Assembly (NCBI GenBank): GCA_028725265.1
Contig: JAQYSN010000181.1
Span: 1-35,244 of the forward strand
DNA length: 35,244 bases
Origin: Spirochaetales bacterium
Lineage (GTDB): Bacteria; Spirochaetota; Spirochaetia; Treponematales; Treponemataceae
Direction of reading: 5' to 3'
In this document: positions 27,565 through 35,244 of the stretch, in pieces
Position numbering within the stretch: position 1 is the first letter of the stretch
Layout: every line of letters begins with the position of its first letter
Position numbers and translations under genes: made by a program
The notes under the pieces: model-generated
What the model saw: only the letters and a program-made list of their open reading frames with translations
What the model was told of the DNA's origin: nothing
The model's database searches: none

Positions 27565-28261
27565 TTTTTGCCAGCCTTTTTTCGAGCAATGAGAAAAGTT
27601 TTGTAAGTCCCAAAGTCAAAATTAAATAAATTACAGCACATGTCAAAAGAGGAATCCATGCGTTATATGTTGCGTTACGAATCATATCACCTGATTTTGT
27701 CAAATCCATTACAGCGATAAAACTTGCGACAGAAGTTTCTTTTATCAAAACGATAAATTCACTCGTATATGTTGGAAGTGCAGCTTTTACGGCCTGAGGG
27801 AGAACTATTTTTATCAGAGTCTGTCTCCTGCTCAAACCAAGAGAACGCCCTGCTTCTGTCTGACCACTGTCCACGCCCTGAATACCAGCTCGGAAAATTT
27901 CCGTACAATATGCCCCAGAATTTATACCGTATGCAAGGATAGCAACAAGAAGACGATCCAAACCAAGAGGAGCAAAAATTACGAAATAAAAAATCATCAA
28001 CTGGGTTGCAAGAGGGATACCTCGAATGACGGTCGTATATACATTAGAAATGCCGTTCAAAACTTTTTTATCCGAAATTTTCATCAATGCAAAAATGAAT
28101 CCCAAAATCGTACCGATGATAATCGCACAGAACGCAATCAAAAGCGTACAGCCAAGACCTTTCGCCATCAAAAGCCATCGGCCCTTATCAATCATCGTAG
28201 CGTAAAACGCATTAAACATCTTTATGCCCTCCAAAAAAACTTGCGAAGCCTCAAAAAGCAC
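27551..28261 (-). CDS. Polar amino-acid ABC transporter, permease
   Basis: '[17 protein letters not shown]', '[48 protein letters not shown]'; overlaps the ATPase gene. Confidence 0.95.
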   Translation of the reverse strand: MLFEASQVFLEGIKMFNAFYATMIDKGRWLLMAKGLGCTLLIAFCAIIIGTILGFIFALMKISDKKVLNGISNVYTTVIRGIPLATQLMIFYFVIFAPLGLDRLLVAILAYGINSGAYCTEIFRAGIQGVDSGQTEAGRSLGLSRRQTLIKIVLPQAVKAALPTYTSEFIVLIKETSVASFIAVMDLTKSGDMIRNATYNAWIPLLTCAVIYLILTLGLTKLFSLLEKRLAKSDRN

Positions 28262-28326
28262 ACTTCAATAAAAACAAAAATGCCGGCAGCTTATGAAAAG
28301 TTTACCGGCACATTCGCATAAAAAAT

Positions 28327-29121
28327 TTATTTTTTGATAATAATTACCTGTTCAGAAGCAAAATAACTGTCAGAGAAATCTACGTTCTGTTTTCTCTCTT
28401 CTGTAACTGACATACCAGCAGCGATGAAATCAATTACGCCAGACTGAAGAGCAGGAATCAAGCTGTCAAAAGCCATATCAACAACTTCAAGCTTAGCTTT
28501 TGCTGTTGCAGCAATTTTCTCACCCATTGAAATATCAAAACCTACGATATCACCTTCAACATATTCGAATGGAGGAAATGTTGCATTTGTTCCAAGTTTC
28601 AAAACTCTCTGTGAGTCTGTTACGACAGATTCTGGAATAACGATTGCACCATCAGCAGGCATAAAAGCTGCAACCAATGCTTCGTATTCTCCGTTTTCTT
28701 TCATCGTAGCAATTGTATTGTTGATTGCATTCAAAAGGTCTGCATTTCCCTTTTTAACTGCAATTGCATATTCTTCTTTATTTTCTGCAAAATATGGATC
28801 ACGAACGATAGCCAATTTCGGATTTCGAGCTACGATTTCCTGTGCAGGAAGTTCATCCAAAACAACAGCATCTATTGAACCATTCATCAAGTCCAATGCA
28901 GCGTCAATACCTGACTTAAACGAAGACATCTTTGCTCCTGGCAAATTTTCTTCTACCCACATTTCACCAGTTGTGCCTGTCTGTACACCAATTTTCTTTC
29001 CGTCCAAATCAGCAATACCATTGATAACAACAGCATTCTTTTTCTTACAAGAACTCAATGTAAGGACAGATGCTACTGCCAAAACACAAGCAAATATTGA
29101 AATAATTTTTCTAACTTTCAT
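28327..29121 (-). CDS. Polar amino-acid ABC transporter substrate-binding lipoprotein with circularly permuted SBP_bac_3 fold
   Basis: Lipobox 'TLSSC'; lobe-2 motifs ('DLDGKKIGVQTGTTGEMWVEENLPGA', 'DAVVLDELPA') precede lobe-1 motifs ('LKLGTNATFPPFEYVEGDIVGFD', 'IAAGMSVTEERKQNVDFSDSYF'). RBS ggagg supports MKVRK start at 29121. Confidence 0.92.
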   Translation of the reverse strand: MKVRKIISIFACVLAVASVLTLSSCKKKNAVVINGIADLDGKKIGVQTGTTGEMWVEENLPGAKMSSFKSGIDAALDLMNGSIDAVVLDELPAQEIVARNPKLAIVRDPYFAENKEEYAIAVKKGNADLLNAINNTIATMKENGEYEALVAAFMPADGAIVIPESVVTDSQRVLKLGTNATFPPFEYVEGDIVGFDISMGEKIAATAKAKLEVVDMAFDSLIPALQSGVIDFIAAGMSVTEERKQNVDFSDSYFASEQVIIIKK

Positions 29122-29152
29122 ATAGTCCTCCAAATATCTCTACTTTTTCATT

Positions 29153-29743
29153 CTAACGAAGGCAACAAGACTTTTCAAGACGTTCACATTCAGATTTTCC
29201 GACAAGCAAATCACAAAGTGCCATCGCAAATTCTTCGCTTGTTCCACATGCGCAGGCTGTAACAAGATTTCCATCAACTATGACGCGTTTTTCACCTTCA
29301 AAAAAACTACCATCCGAATTTTCAGCGCAATCTGACATTCCTGGATAACAGGTCCATTTTTTTCCTTTCAAAAGAGAAGTTTTTCCCAGAACTACGGCAG
29401 GACTTGCACATATTGCAGAAACAATTTTGCCTTGAGCATAGCATTTTTCAAGATGATCCAAAAGTTCAGGACAATTACTTAAATTTTTGGCACCATTCGA
29501 ACCGCCTGGACAAACTACAGCATCAGGGAGAGTCTGGGAAAACTCCGTCATATACTCTTCAAATGACATATCGGTTTTTATCTGGACATTATGTGAACTC
29601 GTAACGGTTTGTTTTTCCTTCATTGTGTTCGATGGAACGGCAACAGTGATAACTTCAATCTTCGCCCGCCTCAAATAATCAACTGGAGAAAGAGCTTCTA
29701 TCATTTCAAAGCCATCAGCAAAAAAAACAGCAACTTTTTTCAT
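29153..29743 (-). CDS. DJ-1/PfpI (ThiJ) family protein
   Basis: 'VAVFFADGFEMIEALSPVDYLRRA', 'VVCPGGSNGAKNL', 'VSAICASPAVVLGK'. Confidence 0.92.
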   Translation of the reverse strand: MKKVAVFFADGFEMIEALSPVDYLRRAKIEVITVAVPSNTMKEKQTVTSSHNVQIKTDMSFEEYMTEFSQTLPDAVVCPGGSNGAKNLSNCPELLDHLEKCYAQGKIVSAICASPAVVLGKTSLLKGKKWTCYPGMSDCAENSDGSFFEGEKRVIVDGNLVTACACGTSEEFAMALCDLLVGKSECERLEKSCCLR

Positions 29744-29758
29744 CTACAAATTCCTTTA

Positions 29759-31195
29759 TTATTCTTTTAAGCCAATTTCATTGAGTTTTCGGTGATAATT
29801 CATCCACCATTCAAGTTCATTGGCATTTTTTTCAGATTCTTCGGCCTTGAACTGTTGGTCAACAGCGGCAATCTGGCTCTTGCACCTCATTACACTTTCT
29901 GCAATACAAGGTTCAAAATGAGTTCCGCTTGATTCAGCAAAAATCTTCATGGCATCATCCAATGTCATCGGTGACTTATAAAGACGCTGACTTATAAGTG
30001 CATCCAAAACATCGGCGGCAGCCATAATTCGAGCAGAAAGCGGTATTTCCAAACCGATTATATTGGAAGGATAACCCGTTCCATCCCATTTTTCATGATG
30101 ACAATAAGCCATTTCAATCGCAATTTCGTTAAATCGTCCATCACCTATCTGCGGTAAAAATTTCAGAAGTTTTTTTCCTTCCGTCGTATGAGTCTTCATC
30201 AATTCAAATTCTTCTGGCGTAAAACGGCTCGTGCTGTTCAAAATGCTTTCTGGTATATGAACCTTTCCGATATCGTGAAGAAATGCAGCCATCTCATAAT
30301 AGCGGATTTCTTCGTCCGTCAGTACATCCTGATAAAATCCATGGTCTCTAAGGTCTCTGGCAATAATTCCGACATAAACCTGTGTATGCAGGATGTGGTT
30401 TCCAGTAAACAAATCATGGCTTCCCAATACCTCGCCTATAAACAGAATGATTTTATCCTGGATTTCAAAAAGATGATACGTATTTTTTATCAATTCGTCG
30501 TTTGCTGCAAAAACCATGTTCGATTCATCTTGAAGCCTATACTTGACTTCATCAGCTTTTTCCTGCTCTTTCTGAAGCTGATCATAATTAGTCTTAAGAT
30601 GTTTTTCTATGGTCATCGCTACCAAGAACGAAATAAAATATTCTATAGAAAAGAAAACAATTGCCGAAAGCAACCATTCCTTTCTAGTATAAATGACGCC
30701 GGATATCGGTTCCATCCAAATTTCATGTTTAGAACGTACTATCAGTGAACTTATCATTGTCACGTATCCAAAGATGGAATTTACCAAAACCGTTTTCTGA
30801 CTATAGTACATGCAACTCAAAAAAGGAATCAATCCATAAGTGATATAAATACTTACATCACCTTGTGAGGCAAGAGTTCCCACAAATAATGAACAAAACC
30901 AAATTTGATAATAAGCAGAAAGTCGCGTACATTTTTCATTTTTTATTCCGTTTAAAATGATTGAAAGAACGCTCAGCAAAAATGATAAACCGAATAAAAC
31001 CTTCAAAAATAAGGGATCAATCGAATAAAAGCCAACTCGGGACAAAACCATAAAAAGAGGAGAGAGCAAAATAGTCGAACACAAAATCAATTCGATAAGA
31101 TGGCTGACTTCTTCAATATTCTTTAAATAAAACTTATTCTTTCGCTTGAACAAACTCAAACTGTTCTTTTTCTTTTTGTTTCGGCCTTTTATCAT
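29759..31195 (-). CDS. Membrane HD-GYP domain protein (putative c-di-GMP phosphodiesterase)
   Basis: N-terminal TM region; 'AAFLHDIGKVHIPESIL', 'YCHHEKWDGTGYPSNIIGLEIPLSARIMAAADVLDALIS'. Confidence 0.92.
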   Translation of the reverse strand: MIKGRNKKKKNSLSLFKRKNKFYLKNIEEVSHLIELILCSTILLSPLFMVLSRVGFYSIDPLFLKVLFGLSFLLSVLSIILNGIKNEKCTRLSAYYQIWFCSLFVGTLASQGDVSIYITYGLIPFLSCMYYSQKTVLVNSIFGYVTMISSLIVRSKHEIWMEPISGVIYTRKEWLLSAIVFFSIEYFISFLVAMTIEKHLKTNYDQLQKEQEKADEVKYRLQDESNMVFAANDELIKNTYHLFEIQDKIILFIGEVLGSHDLFTGNHILHTQVYVGIIARDLRDHGFYQDVLTDEEIRYYEMAAFLHDIGKVHIPESILNSTSRFTPEEFELMKTHTTEGKKLLKFLPQIGDGRFNEIAIEMAYCHHEKWDGTGYPSNIIGLEIPLSARIMAAADVLDALISQRLYKSPMTLDDAMKIFAESSGTHFEPCIAESVMRCKSQIAAVDQQFKAEESEKNANELEWWMNYHRKLNEIGLKE

Positions 31196-32616
31196 AATGC
31201 ACCGCCTTTCTCGTTAAGCGGCTTATGAAAATTCTGCCACCACTCTTTGTCCAACTCGTTAGAAGAATTTTCCTTTCTGGTAAATTCACGGTTCATGTAT
31301 TCAATTTTATCCCGACAATGTAAAACCGATTCTACAATGCAAGGCTCAAAGTGAGAGCCGGCGTTGTCACGGAATACGTTCATGGCATCGTTCAGCGTCA
31401 TAGGCTGCTTATAAAGACGGCGACTAATAAGAGCATCCAAAACATCGGCAGCAGCCATAATACGAGCCGAAAGAGGAATTTCTTCTCCGACGAGCCCCTG
31501 AGGATAGCCCGTTCCATCCCATTTTTCGTGATGAGAATAGGCCATTTCCTTTGCAATTTCATTAAACTTTCCGTCATCAATTTTTGGAAGATAATTCAAA
31601 AGCTTCAGTCCTTCTGCAGGATGCGTCTTCATAAGCTCAAATTCTTCTGGCGTAAATTTCTCGCTCTTGTTCAAAATACCTTCTGGAACATGAACCTTTC
31701 CGATATCGTGCATGAAAGCCGCCGTTGAATAAAGTTGTATCATTTCGTCCGTCAAAATATCCGAATAATAACCGTCTTTTTGCATCTGTTCTGCAATGAT
31801 TACGACATAAGCCCTTGTATGTGCAATATGATTTCCAGTAAACAAATCATGACTGCCTAAAACTTCTGCCACAAAACTGATAATCTTAATATGATTCTGC
31901 TGGATTCGGTTGTTGTAGTTTCGCCGTTTTTCTTCCGATTCCATCAAAAGGGATTTACTTTCCTCAAGCTGATTATTAAACTGATTTTTTTTATCAAGAG
32001 TGATTTGAAAATCTTTCAAAAGTTTTGAAGAACGTGATGAAAGAGAAATCGCTACAAGATAAGCAAAAACAAATTCAATCGTAAAACCACTTGAAAGATA
32101 TATAAACGTCATAAACTGAGAATATGGCTGATTTGAACTTTCACAGACCATGTAGATATCGTGACTTCTAAACCAAACTGAAACAATCATCAGGATATAG
32201 GCAAAAGCGGAAGAATAATTGACAAGCCTTCTGTTTAGGTAAACACAACTAATGAGAGGCGGCAACACGAAAATAATGAAAATCGGAACAAAATTCAGCA
32301 AGGCAAATCCCGTAATCAGAACGCTTAGCGACAAAACAGAAAAATACATCGAAACGACCTGCATTTTTTTGTCATTGCGATACTTCTTGGAATTTAAAAT
32401 AAATTCAATTATGTTTATAACGATGTTAATGACAGTGTAAACTGCAAGCCAAAGAAAAGAAGTCTTTATCGGAGCAAAAAAAGATGCGGCCAACATTACT
32501 ACAGGAATCAGCAACGTAAAGTAGTAAAATCTCTGAAATTCCATGTTGACCCGTTGGACATTGTCTTCTATGTTTATTTTTTGTTTGTTATTCGACATTA
32601 ATGTCATGCTCCTCAA
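31192..32616 (-). CDS. Membrane HD-GYP domain protein, paralogue of the adjacent gene
   Basis: 'AAFMHDIGKVHVPEGILN', 'YSHHEKWDGTGYPQGLVGEEIPLSARIMAAADVLDALIS'; overlaps the downstream paralogue by 4 bp. Confidence 0.92.
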   Translation of the reverse strand: MRSMTLMSNNKQKINIEDNVQRVNMEFQRFYYFTLLIPVVMLAASFFAPIKTSFLWLAVYTVINIVINIIEFILNSKKYRNDKKMQVVSMYFSVLSLSVLITGFALLNFVPIFIIFVLPPLISCVYLNRRLVNYSSAFAYILMIVSVWFRSHDIYMVCESSNQPYSQFMTFIYLSSGFTIEFVFAYLVAISLSSRSSKLLKDFQITLDKKNQFNNQLEESKSLLMESEEKRRNYNNRIQQNHIKIISFVAEVLGSHDLFTGNHIAHTRAYVVIIAEQMQKDGYYSDILTDEMIQLYSTAAFMHDIGKVHVPEGILNKSEKFTPEEFELMKTHPAEGLKLLNYLPKIDDGKFNEIAKEMAYSHHEKWDGTGYPQGLVGEEIPLSARIMAAADVLDALISRRLYKQPMTLNDAMNVFRDNAGSHFEPCIVESVLHCRDKIEYMNREFTRKENSSNELDKEWWQNFHKPLNEKGGAL

Positions 32617-32716
32617 AAACCAATTTTAACATGGAAAATCGCTTTTATCAATTTAAAAAAAATGCAGGCTGAATTTACACCAACCTGCATTGAATAAAAG
32701 ATTTGAATTAAAATGA

Positions 32717-33895
32717 TTAACCGAAAATAGGGCGAACCTTTGTTACAGTATCGCAGGAAGCAAGTTTTGCGATAATATCGTCAGTTACGACACCGTTTAC
32801 GTCAATGATATTGTAGGCAACATCACCCTTTGCCTGATTAATAAAACTTTCGATATTCAACTTTGCTTCACCAAGAATTGTCGTAAACTTCGAAATCGTA
32901 TCAGGAATGTTTTTATGGCTGATACAAAGTCTGGTTCCTCCAACAGGAATAGGATTATCGTTACAAGTCTTAGGGAAGTTAACTGAATTGTTGATATTTC
33001 CCTTTTCGATGAAATCTTTCAATTCATTTGCAGCCATGACAGCGCAATTGTCTTCAGCTTCTGGAGTTGAAGCACCAAGATGTGGCAAGCAAATTACTTT
33101 TTCATGATTGATAAGTTCATCAGCCGCAAAATCTGTTACAAGGCAAGAAACTTTTCCGCTGTCGAGAGCTGCAATGATATCTGCATTGTTCACGAGTCCG
33201 CCTCGGGCAAGGTTAATGATTCGAACACCATCTTTCATCGTCTTGATTGAAGCTGCATTAATCATTCCTTTTGTATCGTTTGTCTGTGGAACATGAACTG
33301 TTATGTAATCTGATTTTGCATAAACAGCATCAAGCGTTTCAGCATGTTTTACATTGTGATCAAGTCGCCATGCAGCATTTACAGAAAGGAACGGGTCGTA
33401 TCCAATTACTTCCATACCAAACTGAATTGCAAGGTTTGCAACCATAACACCGATTGCACCAAGCCCGATTACACCAAGAGTCTTTCCCTTAAGTTCAGGT
33501 CCTACGAACTGGCTCTTTCCTTTTTCAGCCAAATCAGGAATCTGATCGCCCTGACCAGCAAGAGTTTTCACCCAATTATTTGCTTTTACGACAGGTCGGC
33601 TTGAAATAAGAAGTGCAAGCATGACAAGTTCTTTAACGGCATTTGCGTTGGCACCAGGTGTATTGAAAACAACGATACCTTTTTCTGTAAGTTCAGGAAT
33701 CGGGATGTTGTTTGTTCCTGCTCCTGCTCGTGCCACAGCCTTTACGGTGTCTGAAATTTTCATTTCATGCATGTCAGCAGAGCGTACAAGATATGCATCA
33801 GGATTGTTCATGTCTGATGCAACTTCGTAATTATCACGGTCAAAAACATTAAGACCGCATGAAGCAATTTTATTTAATGTCTGTATTTTATACAT
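32717..33895 (-). CDS. serA: D-3-phosphoglycerate dehydrogenase
   Basis: 'GKTLGVIGLGAIGVMVANLAIQFGMEVIGYDPF', 'INLARGGLVNNADIIAALDSG', C-terminal ACT-like domain; MYKIQTL start at 33895. Confidence 0.93.
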   Translation of the reverse strand: MYKIQTLNKIASCGLNVFDRDNYEVASDMNNPDAYLVRSADMHEMKISDTVKAVARAGAGTNNIPIPELTEKGIVVFNTPGANANAVKELVMLALLISSRPVVKANNWVKTLAGQGDQIPDLAEKGKSQFVGPELKGKTLGVIGLGAIGVMVANLAIQFGMEVIGYDPFLSVNAAWRLDHNVKHAETLDAVYAKSDYITVHVPQTNDTKGMINAASIKTMKDGVRIINLARGGLVNNADIIAALDSGKVSCLVTDFAADELINHEKVICLPHLGASTPEAEDNCAVMAANELKDFIEKGNINNSVNFPKTCNDNPIPVGGTRLCISHKNIPDTISKFTTILGEAKLNIESFINQAKGDVAYNIIDVNGVVTDDIIAKLASCDTVTKVRPIFG

Positions 33896-33908
33896 AATAT
33901 ATCCTTTT

Positions 33909-33936
33909 AGGGGCAATCCCCTAAGACCCCCCCAAG
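33909..33936 (-). repeat. Copy B of the palindromic module, between serC and serA
   Basis: Minus strand ggggggtcttaggggattgcccctaa; 7-bp stem, ATTG loop; matches copy A. Confidence 0.65.
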
Positions 33937-33976
33937 TTATTCTCAGACCCCCAATCAGGTAGTCCTATCTTTATTA

Positions 33977-35098
33977 TTAGTTCTCAGCTGCGAATTTTTT
34001 CATAAATTCGACCAAAGCCTTAACGCCGTCGAGAGTCATTGCGTTGTAAATACTAGCTCGCATACCGCCTACAAGTCGGTGACCTTTGAGGTTTACAAGA
34101 CCGTTAGCAGTAGCCTCTTTGACGAATTTATCGTTAATTTCCTTTTCTTTTGCAACGGCTGCTTCATCGTCTGCAGCATGATTGCTATATTTTGTCAGAA
34201 AAGGAACGTTCATAATTGATCGGCTTCCCTTCTGTGCTGTTACATGATAGAAATCACTTGAATCGAGGAAGTTGTAAAGGTATTCTGCCTTTTCATAGTT
34301 TCGCTTCTTCATTCCTTCTGCGCCACCATTATCCTTAATCCACTGGAGAACTTTTCCCATAACATAGATTGTATAGCATGGTGGAGTATTAAACATAGAA
34401 CCATTATCACTATGAGTCTTATAGGTAAGCATAGTAGGTGTTCCAGCCAAAGGAGTTTCCGTGATAAGATCGTCCCTGATGATTACAAGAGTAACACCTG
34501 CTGGAGCAAGGTTTTTCTGAGCACCGGCATACAAAAGAGCGAATTTTGAAACATCAAGAGGTTCACTCAAAATGCATGATGAAATATCAGCAACAAGAGG
34601 AATGTCACCTGTTTCAGGGATGTACTCATAGTGTGTTCCCATAATCGTATTGTTAAATGTGATGTGAACATAATCGTAATCACCTGAAATTTTTTCTACT
34701 TTTGGAATGTAATTAAATCCCTTGTCTTCGCTTGAAGCAAGAACATCAACAGCAACACCAAGTTTTTTAGCTTCGGCAATTGCCTTTTTAGACCAAACAC
34801 CAGTGTTGATGTATGCAGCTTTTTTATTTTTAAGAGCCAAGTTCAGTGGAATCATTGCAAACTGAGTTGAAGCTCCACCTTGCAGAAAAAGAACCTTGTA
34901 GTTTTCTGGAACGTTCATCAATTCTCGAACAAGTTTCTCTGTATTTTCAATAATCGGTTCATAAGCCTTTGACCTATGGCTCATCTCCATTACACTCTGA
35001 CCTGTTCCGTTGCAATCCATCATTTCATCAGCACAAGCTTTTAATACCTCTTCCGGCAAGCATGATGGACCAGCACTAAAATTATAAACTCTACTCAT
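33977..35098 (-). CDS. serC: Phosphoserine aminotransferase
   Basis: 'YNFSAGPSCLPEEVLKAC', 'EMSHRSKAYEPI', 'LFLQGGASTQFAMIPLNL', 'LLYAGAQKNLAPAGVTLVII'. Confidence 0.96.
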   Translation of the reverse strand: MSRVYNFSAGPSCLPEEVLKACADEMMDCNGTGQSVMEMSHRSKAYEPIIENTEKLVRELMNVPENYKVLFLQGGASTQFAMIPLNLALKNKKAAYINTGVWSKKAIAEAKKLGVAVDVLASSEDKGFNYIPKVEKISGDYDYVHITFNNTIMGTHYEYIPETGDIPLVADISSCILSEPLDVSKFALLYAGAQKNLAPAGVTLVIIRDDLITETPLAGTPTMLTYKTHSDNGSMFNTPPCYTIYVMGKVLQWIKDNGGAEGMKKRNYEKAEYLYNFLDSSDFYHVTAQKGSRSIMNVPFLTKYSNHAADDEAAVAKEKEINDKFVKEATANGLVNLKGHRLVGGMRASIYNAMTLDGVKALVEFMKKFAAEN

Positions 35099-35111
35099 TG
35101 TTTACTCCCAT

Positions 35112-35214
35112 AAAAAGTCAATGCGGAAATTTCAATTTCAACATCGACTTTTTAGCGCACATTCGCAATGAAATGAGAATGTGCAATATATAAGGCAGTT
35201 TGCAACGCAAACTG
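35112..35214 (-). promoter_or_regulatory. Three-hairpin leader upstream of serC
   Basis: Stems 35112-35123/35142-35153 (12 bp, one wobble), 35157-35164/35177-35184 (8 bp), 35196-35203/35207-35214 (8 bp, 3-nt loop). Confidence 0.5.
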
Positions 35215-35244
35215 GCAAGATAAAAACTGACGCCATTTTAGGAA

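Noticed and set aside
28718-29125. 135-aa plus-strand ORF
   Set aside because: Antisense to the substrate-binding protein gene, whose motifs are unmistakable.
30188-30748. 186-aa plus-strand ORF
   Set aside because: Antisense to the HD-GYP gene and built from shadow codons; a similar shadow ORF lies in the paralogue (31351-31728).
33896-33916. N-terminal extension MPLKGYI of SerA
   Set aside because: It is encoded by the palindromic repeat; the conserved start MYKIQTL at 33895 has an aagga-like RBS.

Overview
This window is probably from a treponeme-like spirochaete chromosome; that is inferred from gene content and sequence style and was not tested. It is densely coded, mostly with housekeeping genes: a DUF4867-like fragment, a TauE/SafE permease, a fucose-isomerase-like protein plus ROK regulator, ThiN, a Holliday-junction-resolvase-like protein, an OmpA-family protein, a RecQ-like helicase, HisH/HisF, QueD, a clostripain-family lipoprotein, Fhs, two envelope proteins, a YfcE-like phosphoesterase, an S49 peptidase, an AEC transporter, an orphan HTH regulator, an ABC-F ATPase, an Rpn/PDDEXK nuclease, RlmJ, a polar amino-acid ABC transporter, a DJ-1-like protein, two tandem HD-GYP proteins, SerA and SerC. 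The most striking signals are: (1) the amino-acid ABC transporter substrate-binding lipoprotein (28327-29121, minus) reads as a circular permutation, with lobe 2 and the C-terminal helices before lobe 1; (2) the ABC-F gene appears interrupted and frameshifted by a G/C-rich element with three hairpins, and related palindromic modules lie upstream of serA and sppA; (3) an 81-bp near-perfect direct repeat (79/81) brackets the Rpn-family nuclease gene; (4) imperfect 27-bp direct repeats bracket a solitary HigA/NadS-like HTH gene that has a palindromic operator in its promoter; (5) several hairpin-rich leaders, notably upstream of serC and the fucose-isomerase-like gene. No rRNA, tRNA or CRISPR array was recognised.
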